From assembly GCA_030622585.1 (NCBI GenBank), contig JAUXFZ010000043.1:1-10725 (forward strand): a DNA stretch of 10,725 nucleotides. Direction: 5' to 3'. The stretch's first letter is position 1. Every line of letters starts with the position of its first letter. The translations under genes and the position numbers were made by a program. Source of the stretch: Myxococcales bacterium (GTDB lineage Bacteria; Myxococcota_A; Polyangia; Polyangiales; Houyiibacteriaceae). A model generated the notes under the pieces. The model did no database searches. It had not been told where the DNA came from and saw only the letters and a list, made by a program, of their open reading frames with translations. Shown one piece after another: positions 5,120 through 10,725 of this stretch.

Positions 5120-7312
5120 ATGATTCCGACTCCGCGCTGCCTTGTCGCACTAGCCATCCTCGTCCCGATGGCGTCCTCGTGCACCGAGCACACCAACTCC
5201 TGTCCGCAAGCGCAGGGCCTAATCGGCGAAGGGGTGGCACGGTTCAGCCCAGACGATGTCGCGTGTGAGTCGATCCCGGCGTCGATGGCCCTGACACAGC
5301 CGCGGCTCGTCGAGGGTGGGATCCCCGACGACTGGCCGACGCAAGCGACGTTCACCACAGATGGACCAACGCGCCGCGCGACCATCTCCATCGAAGACGG
5401 CACCAGCCTGTATGGCACCGGCGAAATTGCGGGCCCCATTCTGCGCAACGGCTTCGTCACAGAAACCTGGGGGGAGCAACCGTATCGGGAGTCGCCTCCG
5501 CCCGGCCTGAACCCTCAAGAGTATGACGATGCGTCTCCACGCCTGTTTCAATCGCACCCTTGGGTTCTCGCGGTGGGCGCAGATGGACCCTCGTTCGGCG
5601 TTCTAGCCGACACGACTCATCGCGTCCGAATCGATCTGACTGACGGCATCGCATTCTCGGCTCAGGCTCCGTTCCCGGTGATCGTGGTCGACGGCCCATC
5701 ACCGCAAGATGTGCTCATCAAGCTTGGCGAGCTCACCGGTACCATCGAGCTGCCACCCATCTGGGCGCTCGGCTACCAGCAAGCGCGCTGGTCCTACGTC
5801 CCCGACGAGCGCGTGCGGGAGATCGCCGACGAGTTTCGGGCACGCTCCATTCCTTGCGATGTTCTGTGGGTCGACATCGACTACATGGACGAGTTTCGCA
5901 TCTTCACCTTCGACGAAGAAAAATTTCCAGACCCGGTCGGGCTGAACGACTACCTGCACGACGCAGGGTTCAAGTCGGTTTGGATCCTCGACCCCGGCGT
6001 CAAGGTCGAACCAGGGTTCTTTGTCTATGACGAGGGGCTCGATGGAGACCATTTCATCCGGCGACCCAGCGGCGAGGTATTCATGGGCGGCAGCTGGCCA
6101 GGTGATTCGGTCTGGCCCGACTACACCAACCCGGAGACCCGGGCATGGTGGCAGAGCTACATTCCTGACTTCCTGGACAACGGGGTCGATGGCATCTGGA
6201 TCGACTTCAACGAGCCTTCGATCGTCTTTCCCCTCGGAATTCCATTTCCGGAAGATCTCCTGCACGTGGGTGGCGGCGACCTGACGCCGGACACCCACGC
6301 GCGCTACCACAACGGCTATGGTCTGTTGATGTCCCAAGCGACGCATGAAGGGATGAAGTTGGCACGCCCCGATCATCGCCCCTTCTTGCTGTCCCGCTCC
6401 AATTACGTTGGGGGCCAACGTTACGCAGCCATGTGGACCGGCGACAACTCAGCAACTTGGGACCACCTCTACTGGTCGGTGACGATGACGCTCACGATGG
6501 GCCTGTCCGGACAGCCTTTCGCCGGTCCGGACATCGGCGGATTCTTCCGGGCACCCAGCGACTCACTCTATGCGCATTGGATCGGGGTTGGCGCATTCTT
6601 TCCGTTCAGCCGCACGCACACCATACAGCTATCGCCACCGCAAGAGCCCTGGTCATTCGGGCCGGAGGTCGAGGCGATCGCGCGTGCGGCAATCGAACGG
6701 CGTTACCGGATGCTGCCGTACATCTACACGCTGTTTCGCGAATCTTCACTCAACGGCTTGCCGGTGTGGCGCCCAGTCTTCTTCGCCGACCCTGCCGATC
6801 CATCGCTGCGTGCAGAAGACCACGCCTTCTTGATCGGCGCCAACGTGTTGGTCGAGCCCATCCTGACGGAGAGCGACCCTCATGCCTTCCAAACACCGTC
6901 GGGCATCTGGCGCGAATTCACGATCGTGGGCGAAGACCCATCGCAAACCCCCGAGCTTCCGGTGCTCAAGATCCGAGGCGGGGCCATCGTACCCTTGGGC
7001 CGTGTGGTTCAGAGTACGACCGAGCCGCTACTCGAACCGCTGACGCTCGTAGTCTCCTTGAATGCGCAAGGCCGGGCTGAGGGCACGCTCTACGAAGACG
7101 CCGGCGTAGGATACGGCTACCAAGCAGGTGACTACCTATTGACGACGTACTCCGCCCAACGAGTCGACAATACGGTCGAAGTCCGCATCGCATCGCAAGA
7201 AGGTGATCGCGCGCGACCGGAACGCAGCATCGACATCGTCGTCGTCACCGATTCCGGCACCTTCGATGGTCGAGGGTTAGAAACCTCGACCATCGTCGTC
7301 TCGCTCGAGTGA
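5120..7312 (+). CDS. Glycoside hydrolase family 31 (alpha-glucosidase/alpha-xylosidase-like) lipoprotein
   Basis: This 730-residue retaining alpha-glycosidase is predicted to release terminal alpha-linked sugars, probably glucose, at the cell surface. The signal peptide ends in MASSC, a variant lipobox with Cys21 as the lipid site. An N-terminal beta-sandwich (about 75–205) leads into the TIM barrel: LPPIWALGYQQARWSY (211–226), WVDIDYMDEFRIFTF (250–264), the nucleophile motif GIWIDFNEPS with D362, SRSNYVGGQRYAAMWTGDN with acid/base D442, and GLSGQPFAGPDIGGF (461–475). The beta-sandwich tail carries LKIRGGAIVPLG and a TLYEDAG strand typical of GH31. Length fits the family. ATG 5120 has only a weak ribosome site (TCAGG about 11 nt upstream) and follows the transglutaminase stop by 23 bp, so it may depend on that transcript. 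Motifs do not separate glucosidase from xylosidase or other GH31 specificities. Confidence 0.94.
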   Translation: MIPTPRCLVALAILVPMASSCTEHTNSCPQAQGLIGEGVARFSPDDVACESIPASMALTQPRLVEGGIPDDWPTQATFTTDGPTRRATISIEDGTSLYGTGEIAGPILRNGFVTETWGEQPYRESPPPGLNPQEYDDASPRLFQSHPWVLAVGADGPSFGVLADTTHRVRIDLTDGIAFSAQAPFPVIVVDGPSPQDVLIKLGELTGTIELPPIWALGYQQARWSYVPDERVREIADEFRARSIPCDVLWVDIDYMDEFRIFTFDEEKFPDPVGLNDYLHDAGFKSVWILDPGVKVEPGFFVYDEGLDGDHFIRRPSGEVFMGGSWPGDSVWPDYTNPETRAWWQSYIPDFLDNGVDGIWIDFNEPSIVFPLGIPFPEDLLHVGGGDLTPDTHARYHNGYGLLMSQATHEGMKLARPDHRPFLLSRSNYVGGQRYAAMWTGDNSATWDHLYWSVTMTLTMGLSGQPFAGPDIGGFFRAPSDSLYAHWIGVGAFFPFSRTHTIQLSPPQEPWSFGPEVEAIARAAIERRYRMLPYIYTLFRESSLNGLPVWRPVFFADPADPSLRAEDHAFLIGANVLVEPILTESDPHAFQTPSGIWREFTIVGEDPSQTPELPVLKIRGGAIVPLGRVVQSTTEPLLEPLTLVVSLNAQGRAEGTLYEDAGVGYGYQAGDYLLTTYSAQRVDNTVEVRIASQEGDRARPERSIDIVVVTDSGTFDGRGLETSTIVVSLE

Positions 7313-7343
7313 TTGCGTGGACACCGGCGAGCCCGACAGAGTC

Positions 7344-7364
7344 TCCGCGATGGGCTGACGCGGA
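7344..7364. terminator. Possible bidirectional stem-loop between convergent genes
   Basis: TCCGCG (7344–7349) and CGCGGA (7359–7364) form a perfect 6-bp stem around a 9-base loop. It lies in the 60-bp gap between the ends of the GH31 gene and the minus-strand heme lipoprotein gene. No T-run follows on either strand, so it is at best a weak or non-canonical terminator. Confidence 0.3.
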
Positions 7365-7372
7365 CAGTTAGC

Positions 7373-7912
7373 TCACTGCCGGGGCAGTTCTGCCCAGAAG
7401 ACGCCGCGGAAGTCGCCTGGGGCATATCCTATCGCCTGATCGTCTGGGTAGAGTTCTTTGAGCTTTGCTTGCAGGTCGGGCGCCAGCTCGGCGCCGTGAC
7501 ACGTCACACAAAGCGGCTGCATGAAGATCGGCTCCACGTACCCCACAGTGTGTTTGTCGATCAAGACTACGCTCGGCTCCCTGCGCTCTGGGTCGCTTTC
7601 ATAGACCTCGAGCAAGGGCTGCATCCAAGGCTTTACGGTGTTGCCCGGATTGCGCAGCTTCCCACTCGCCCGACCGACATCGATCGCGCCAAGGCTCTGC
7701 GCCGCCGCGAGCTTGGGCGCCACGAGACGGCACGCAGAAACGGCGGCGACCGGTCCATCCTCGAGACCGGTGACGAGCGCCTGCTTGAGACTCTTCTTGA
7801 AGGGGAGCACCGCTTCGGCCCCTGCCTCCTTCCACTTCGGCTCGTTGAGCTTCGAGCGATCGCAGGCCGAGAAGAGGACGAGAAACGATAGGATCAACGC
7901 TGTGCGGGACAT
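7373..7912 (-). CDS. DUF3365/Tll0287-like c-type heme lipoprotein
   Basis: This 179-residue exported protein has a signal peptide ending in LFSAC, making Cys17 the lipid site. It carries a single CxxCH heme-binding motif, CVTCHG at 135–140. Flanking motifs fit the DUF3365 family typified by the cyanobacterial cytochrome Tll0287: KLRNPGN (85–91), an ID.HTVGYVEPIF strand (118–130), and the closing YPDDQAIGYAPGDFRGVFWAELP (155–177). The heme is attached after export, so the protein should face the periplasm or outer surface. In other proteins this fold can act as a redox or gas sensor. Here it stands alone with no kinase or cyclase domain, so a small electron carrier or sensor lipoprotein is equally possible. 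It is convergent with GH31 and divergent from the LPMO-like gene, with 85 bp upstream. No clear Shine-Dalgarno precedes ATG 7912. Confidence 0.88.
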   Translation of the reverse strand: MSRTALILSFLVLFSACDRSKLNEPKWKEAGAEAVLPFKKSLKQALVTGLEDGPVAAVSACRLVAPKLAAAQSLGAIDVGRASGKLRNPGNTVKPWMQPLLEVYESDPERREPSVVLIDKHTVGYVEPIFMQPLCVTCHGAELAPDLQAKLKELYPDDQAIGYAPGDFRGVFWAELPRQ

Positions 7913-7925
7913 GGGGCGTACTTAA

Positions 7926-7938
7926 CCCCCGGCGGGGG
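7926..7938. repeat. CCCCC/GGGGG inverted repeat in the divergent intergenic region
   Basis: CCCCC (7926–7930) and GGGGG (7934–7938) surround GGC, just upstream of the heme-lipoprotein start. It could fold in that gene's 5' leader or be an imprecise regulatory site. The stem is short and in a GC-rich genome may mean nothing. The rest of the 85-bp gap shows no recognisable promoter. Confidence 0.3.
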
Positions 7939-7997
7939 CTTCGATCAAGTCCCCGCAGAAGCGTGCCCGCCGTCATTTCCTACAGTACGATGCCGCC

Positions 7998-8654
7998 ATG
8001 CGTTTCTTGTTGGTTATTCCTGCCTGCCTAGCTTTCGTGGCGCTGTCCCCGGTCGACGCGCGCGCTCATTTGGGTTTGGACTCGCCGGTGTCACGGTACG
8101 GGCCTGACGTCCTCAAGACCGGTCCGTGCGGCACGGCGGGCGGGGAGCGAACGGGCAAGGTCACGTACTACGAGCCGGGCCAAACCATTGAAGTGACTTG
8201 GAACGAATATGTCGACCACCCGGGTCACTACCGAATCGCCTTCGACGACGACGGAGTCGACGATTTCGTGGATCCAGCGACGATGATGGAGCTCTACTCC
8301 AACGACACGGTGCTGCTCGACGGAATCCCCGATGAGGGGCGGGACCAACGCGACTATGTAGCGACCGTCACGCTCCCCGACATCACGTGCGACAACTGCA
8401 CACTCCAGGTAATCCAAGTGATGTACGACAAGCCGCCGTACGCGACTCCGGGAAACGATATCTACTACCAATGCGCAGATTTGGTTCTGCTCGAGGGTGG
8501 TGCTCCCCCTGACGCTGGTGCTGGCACCGACGCTGGCACCGACGCTGGCGGATGCGCTACGGCGACTGGGCGGCTTCCCGGGCCGGGGCTGGTCTCCATG
8601 CTGATGTTCCTTCTCGCTTGCCGTCTTGCCGGCAGGTGTAGGTTGCCCGTATAG
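7998..8654 (+). CDS. LPMO-like secreted protein (SCE4755-like) with MYXO-CTERM-like tail
   Basis: This 218-residue protein has a signal peptide ending ARA, so cleavage after A23 would expose H24 (HLGLDSPVSRYG) as the new N-terminus. That is the defining feature of copper lytic polysaccharide monooxygenases, which hold Cu with the N-terminal His and a second His. Candidates for the second ligand are H74 and H77 in YVDHPGHYRIAF. C44, C131, C134 and C159 (TGPCG, CDNC, YYQCADL) suggest disulfides; the CxNCTLQVIQ…YYQCAD pattern resembles chitin- and cellulose-active LPMOs. I associate the family with myxobacterial SCE4755-like proteins. A Pro/Asp/Ala/Gly/Thr linker (170–185) leads to Cys186, a hydrophobic helix (about 196–209) and an Arg-containing end, like a MYXO-CTERM anchor. 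ATG 7998 lacks a strong ribosome site. The gene ends 10 bp before metF. Oxidative activity is inferred; family members are not all shown to be LPMOs. Confidence 0.85.
   Translation: MRFLLVIPACLAFVALSPVDARAHLGLDSPVSRYGPDVLKTGPCGTAGGERTGKVTYYEPGQTIEVTWNEYVDHPGHYRIAFDDDGVDDFVDPATMMELYSNDTVLLDGIPDEGRDQRDYVATVTLPDITCDNCTLQVIQVMYDKPPYATPGNDIYYQCADLVLLEGGAPPDAGAGTDAGTDAGGCATATGRLPGPGLVSMLMFLLACRLAGRCRLPV
8511..8550 (+). repeat. 12-bp tandem repeat coding the DAGT linker of the LPMO-like protein
   Basis: The unit GACGCTGGCACC (Asp-Ala-Gly-Thr) is repeated about three times, with the first and last copies imperfect. It encodes the flexible spacer between the LPMO-like domain and the C-terminal helix. 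As a multiple of three, length changes here would keep the frame. Confidence 0.7.
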
Positions 8655-8664
8655 AGTGCCGCCT

Positions 8665-9528
8665 ATGCGTATTGCCGACTTGTACGCGGCCGAGGGAGGC
8701 CCGGTACTTTCGCTCGAGTTCTTCACGCCCAAGAACGACGCAGGGCGCAATGCCTTGTTTCGCGCGGTAGAACGTCTCGCGACCATCGAGCCGGGCTTCG
8801 TCTCCATCACCTGCGGGGCGGCGGGCACGACGCGCGAGCGCACGGCAGATCTGGCGATCGAGATGCAAGACAGGTTTCAGCTCACGGCCATGGCGCATCT
8901 CGTGTGTACGGGCACCACGCAATTGGAGCTCGGCGAGACGCTTCGCCACATGCAGGCGCGTGGCATCGACAACATCCTCGCCCTGCGAGGTGATCCGCCA
9001 AAGGGCGCCACGGGCTGGACGGCCGTCGACGGCGGATTTCGCCACGCCGACGAGCTGGCCGCGTTCGTAAGCGAGCGCTTCTCATTGGGTATCGGCGGGG
9101 CCTGCTACCCGGAAAAGCACCACGAGGCCAAGAGCCTAGAAGCCGACATCGACAACCTCGCCCGCAAGGTCGACGCCGGCGCCGAGTTCCTGATCACGCA
9201 ACTATTCTTCGACAACGACAAATATTGGAGCTTCGTCGACAGCGTTCGCGCGCGGGGCATCGAAGTGCCTATCGTACCGGGCATCATGCCCGTCCTGAAC
9301 CTCGCCAACCTCGAGCGCATCGCGTCGTTGTCCCCAGGAACCACCATCCCTCCCGAGCTCGAAACCGCGTTGCGTGAAGCGGGAGATGACGACCAGGCCG
9401 CCCTTCAAGCAGGCGTGCGATTCGCAGCACGACAATGCCGCGCCCTACTCGCCAAGGGCGCCCCCGGCATTCATTTCTATACCCTCAACCGCTCGAAAGC
9501 GACGCTGCAAACAGTCGCCCAAATCTGA
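8665..9528 (+). CDS. metF: 5,10-methylenetetrahydrofolate reductase
   Basis: This 287-residue flavoprotein reduces methylenetetrahydrofolate to 5-methyltetrahydrofolate, the methyl donor for methionine synthesis. It is a single TIM-barrel domain of the usual bacterial length. Visible family motifs are SLEFFTPKN with the catalytic Glu at E18, TCGAAGTTRERT (FAD region), AHLVCTG, the GIDNILALRGDPPKG loop, GGACYPEKHHEA, FLITQLFFDN, VPIVPGIMPV and, near the end, GAPGIHFYTLNRS. ATG 8665 is preferred because the conserved protein begins there; the frame extends upstream to 8626, but only inside the LPMO-like gene. The start is 10 bp after that gene's stop, so cotranscription is plausible despite unrelated function. 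Its own Shine-Dalgarno is weak, which also fits reinitiation. No SAM or cobalamin riboswitch is seen upstream. Its stop is 7 bp from the end of the convergent small membrane protein gene. Confidence 0.96.
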   Translation: MRIADLYAAEGGPVLSLEFFTPKNDAGRNALFRAVERLATIEPGFVSITCGAAGTTRERTADLAIEMQDRFQLTAMAHLVCTGTTQLELGETLRHMQARGIDNILALRGDPPKGATGWTAVDGGFRHADELAAFVSERFSLGIGGACYPEKHHEAKSLEADIDNLARKVDAGAEFLITQLFFDNDKYWSFVDSVRARGIEVPIVPGIMPVLNLANLERIASLSPGTTIPPELETALREAGDDDQAALQAGVRFAARQCRALLAKGAPGIHFYTLNRSKATLQTVAQI

Positions 9529-9535
9529 AGGGTCG

Positions 9536-9898
9536 CTACGCGCCGCGGATCAATGCCATTGAGACGCCCGCGCCCATCAACACCAACCCAAGGCAGATGA
9601 TCACGAAGCCGAGGCCGCCGACGTAGCACCACACCATGACCCGAGCGCGCTCTTCCCGCCGAAGGCAGGCGTTGAAACGGATCGGTCGCCAATACCATCC
9701 CCGCGGCAGCTCGCCTCGCGGTCGCAACACCTGGAAGAGGCGCACGTGGTAGATGAACCCGGTCGGAACGCCCACGACAAAGCCTGCCAACGTGAGCCAT
9801 ATCCCGCTCGAATAGAGCGCTTCCCAAGGAGCAAACCAAATTCCGCTCAGCAAGCACATCAATGCACTGAGGGCGACGACGATACCGAGCTCACGCAT
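9536..9898 (-). CDS. Small membrane protein of unknown function
   Basis: This 120-residue protein has three hydrophobic segments: about 4–22 (LGIVVALSALMCLLSGIWF), 33–50 (IWLTLAGFVVGVPTGFIY) and 88–113 (MVWCYVGGLGFVIICLGLVLMGAGV). Between the second and third lies a basic, aromatic stretch (about 52–85) with RPRGELPRGWYWRPIRF. I do not recognise a named family. The start is well supported: AGAGGG on the minus strand (9910–9905) lies 6 nt before ATG 9898. The gene follows the TPR membrane protein by 21 bp on the same strand and is probably cotranscribed with it, so it may work at the same membrane. It is convergent with metF. Confidence 0.75.
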   Translation of the reverse strand: MRELGIVVALSALMCLLSGIWFAPWEALYSSGIWLTLAGFVVGVPTGFIYHVRLFQVLRPRGELPRGWYWRPIRFNACLRREERARVMVWCYVGGLGFVIICLGLVLMGAGVSMALIRGA

Positions 9899-9904
9899 CG
9901 GTAA

Positions 9905-9910
9905 CCCTCT
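9905..9910 (-). promoter_or_regulatory. Shine-Dalgarno AGAGGG for the small membrane protein
   Basis: AGAGGG, read on the minus strand, is 6 nt before ATG 9898 inside the 21-bp gap after the TPR protein. It supports both the start and independent initiation within one transcript. Confidence 0.55.
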
Positions 9911-9919
9911 GCGGCTGTC

Positions 9920-10725
9920 TCATGGCTGTGCCGGTGGCCGTGAGTCGCCCTCGGCGCACAGCTCGAGGTTCTCCACATTGTCTTCGTCGTAAGGATCGAG
10001 GGCAGCGGCCCGCTCGAAAGCCCGGCATGCCGTTTGGGTATCCCCGATCTCGTAGGTCACGATGCCGAGTACCCTCTGATTGTGCGCGGTCTCGGCCTGC
10101 AGACGGACTGCCTCCTCCGCCATGTGGAGCGCTTCGTCGCGCGAGCCGCGCCGGAGATATAGCAACGCCAGATTGGCGTAGGCCTTGTGCGAATCGGGCA
10201 CCGTCGCGGCGCGGCGCATGGTTTCGATCGCCGCCACGAGCTTTCCCTCCGAAGCGAGCAGCAACCCCTGTCGATGCAACAAACGCCAGTCCTCTGGCGA
10301 ATGTTGCAGTCCGGCGCGGGTATGGGCCCAGGCTAACTCGTGGTCGTCGCGCTCCGCCGCCAGCGACGCGAGCTCGTCCCACGCCGCGGCGTTGGTCGGT
10401 TCCACGCGGACTGCATTCTCGAACAGCCGGTCGGTGCTCGACCACACCGGCGTCTGCGCGATGGTCCAGCCGCATGCCAAAAGGATGGCTGCAGTTCCCA
10501 CCGGCCACGCCACCACGCGCGGAAGCTTCATCAGCAAAGCGGCGAATGCCATGAGCAAGCCAAAGCTCGGCAAGAAGACGTACCGATCCGCCGCGTAGTT
10601 CTGCACTGGCACGAGCAGGTGGCTCACGGGAGCTAGGAACACGAACCACCACGCCAGCCCCAACATGGCCACCGTGCGCCCCGACCGCTCGAGCATGGCC
10701 CAGGCGACCACCCCTAGGCCGAGCC
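9920..10725 (-). CDS. TMTC-like membrane protein with TPR repeats, C-terminal part (5' end beyond right edge)
   Basis: The frame is open on the minus strand from the right edge to TGA 9922–9920, giving 267 visible residues. The visible start has hydrophobic segments, then QNYAADRYVFLPSFGLL (about 10600–10555), another two helices, and PVWSSTDRLFENAVRVEPTNAAAW. This order (a D/ERY-LPS motif, final helices, then TPRs opening with W..…LF..A…P.N) is the hallmark of bacterial TMTC-type proteins, relatives of O-mannosyl transferases. About four TPR units follow (roughly residues 105–255), containing repeats such as AYANLALLYLRRGSRDEALHMAEEAVRL and ACRAFERAAALDPYDEDN. The catalytic N-terminal part, with its luminal acidic motif, is off the window, so glycosyltransferase activity is unproven. 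GTG 10711 is not a real start: the frame and hydrophobic character continue to the edge. The small membrane protein gene follows in the same direction. Confidence 0.82.
   Translation of the reverse strand, partial: LGLGVVAWAMLERSGRTVAMLGLAWWFVFLAPVSHLLVPVQNYAADRYVFLPSFGLLMAFAALLMKLPRVVAWPVGTAAILLACGWTIAQTPVWSSTDRLFENAVRVEPTNAAAWDELASLAAERDDHELAWAHTRAGLQHSPEDWRLLHRQGLLLASEGKLVAAIETMRRAATVPDSHKAYANLALLYLRRGSRDEALHMAEEAVRLQAETAHNQRVLGIVTYEIGDTQTACRAFERAAALDPYDEDNVENLELCAEGDSRPPAQP

Noticed and set aside
5699..6418. 239-codon minus-strand open frame
   Set aside because: Antisense to the GH31 catalytic barrel, where the plus-strand motifs are unmistakable.
6433..7080. 215-codon plus-strand open frame
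   Set aside because: Shadow of GH31 in another frame; the GH31 frame continues intact through it.
7313..7891. 192-codon plus-strand open frame
   Set aside because: Antisense to the heme lipoprotein, whose signal peptide and CxxCH motif make the minus strand the real one.
8551..8664. SAM or cobalamin riboswitch ahead of metF
   Set aside because: The upstream sequence is coding for the LPMO-like C-terminus almost to the metF start, and I see no conserved riboswitch helices.
9527..9540. Terminator between metF and the convergent small membrane protein gene
   Set aside because: The stops are only 7 bp apart and no stem-loop with a T-run is present.
9891..10652. 253-codon minus-strand open frame
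   Set aside because: Arg/Ala-rich alternative frame of the TPR protein; lacks the TPR periodicity seen in the accepted frame.
1..10725. tRNA/rRNA genes, CRISPR arrays, insertion sequences, attachment sites or defence genes
   Set aside because: No cloverleaf, spaced repeats, transposase motifs, terminal inverted repeats or known defence domains were seen; nearly all of the window is accounted for by ordinary genes.

Overview
The window is GC-rich (clearly above 60% by eye, with strong G/C third positions) and densely coded. It looks like chromosomal DNA of a myxobacterium or related deltaproteobacterial lineage (Myxococcota). Three things point there: several lipoproteins with lipobox signal peptides; a secreted LPMO-like protein resembling a family I associate with Sorangium (SCE4755-like), with a Cys–membrane helix–Arg tail like MYXO-CTERM; and a TMTC-type membrane/TPR protein. 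There is no sign of phage, transposon, CRISPR, tRNA or rRNA. This is inference from gene content, not a phylogeny.

Layout. (1) 1–441, minus: 5' part of a probable 2-oxoglutarate/Fe(II)-type oxygenase, cut by the left edge. (2) 505–1641, plus, divergent from it: a seven-helix membrane protein with an EEISWGQR motif, whose C-terminal domain resembles the pseudopilin GspG. (3) 1700–3697, plus: an exported SdsA1-type alkyl sulfatase lipoprotein with all expected zinc ligands. (4) 3687–4310, minus: a TetR-family repressor that overlaps the sulfatase tail-to-tail by 11 bp. (5) 4377–5096, plus: a cytoplasmic transglutaminase-like protein, divergent from the repressor, with a 20-bp palindrome (candidate operator) between them. 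(6) 5120–7312, plus: a GH31 glycosidase lipoprotein starting 23 bp after (5). (7) 7373–7912, minus: a c-heme lipoprotein of the DUF3365/Tll0287 type. (8) 7998–8654, plus: an LPMO-like protein with a predicted N-terminal histidine after signal cleavage. (9) 8665–9528, plus: metF. (10) 9536–9898, minus: a small membrane protein. (11) 9920–10725, minus: the C-terminal part of a TMTC-like membrane/TPR protein, cut by the right edge.

Working together. The window is a mosaic of short transcription units rather than one pathway. The most credible regulatory unit is the TetR gene with the transglutaminase gene and possibly GH31, controlled from the 4311–4376 intergenic region. Three of the exported proteins (sulfatase, GH31 and LPMO-like) act on surfactants or polysaccharides at the cell surface, which fits a saprophytic or predatory bacterium. 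I see no clear evidence of a defence system or a wholly new multi-gene system. The least described items are the EEISWGQR/GspG-like fusion, the LPMO-like protein with its anchor-like tail, and the TetR–transglutaminase pair.
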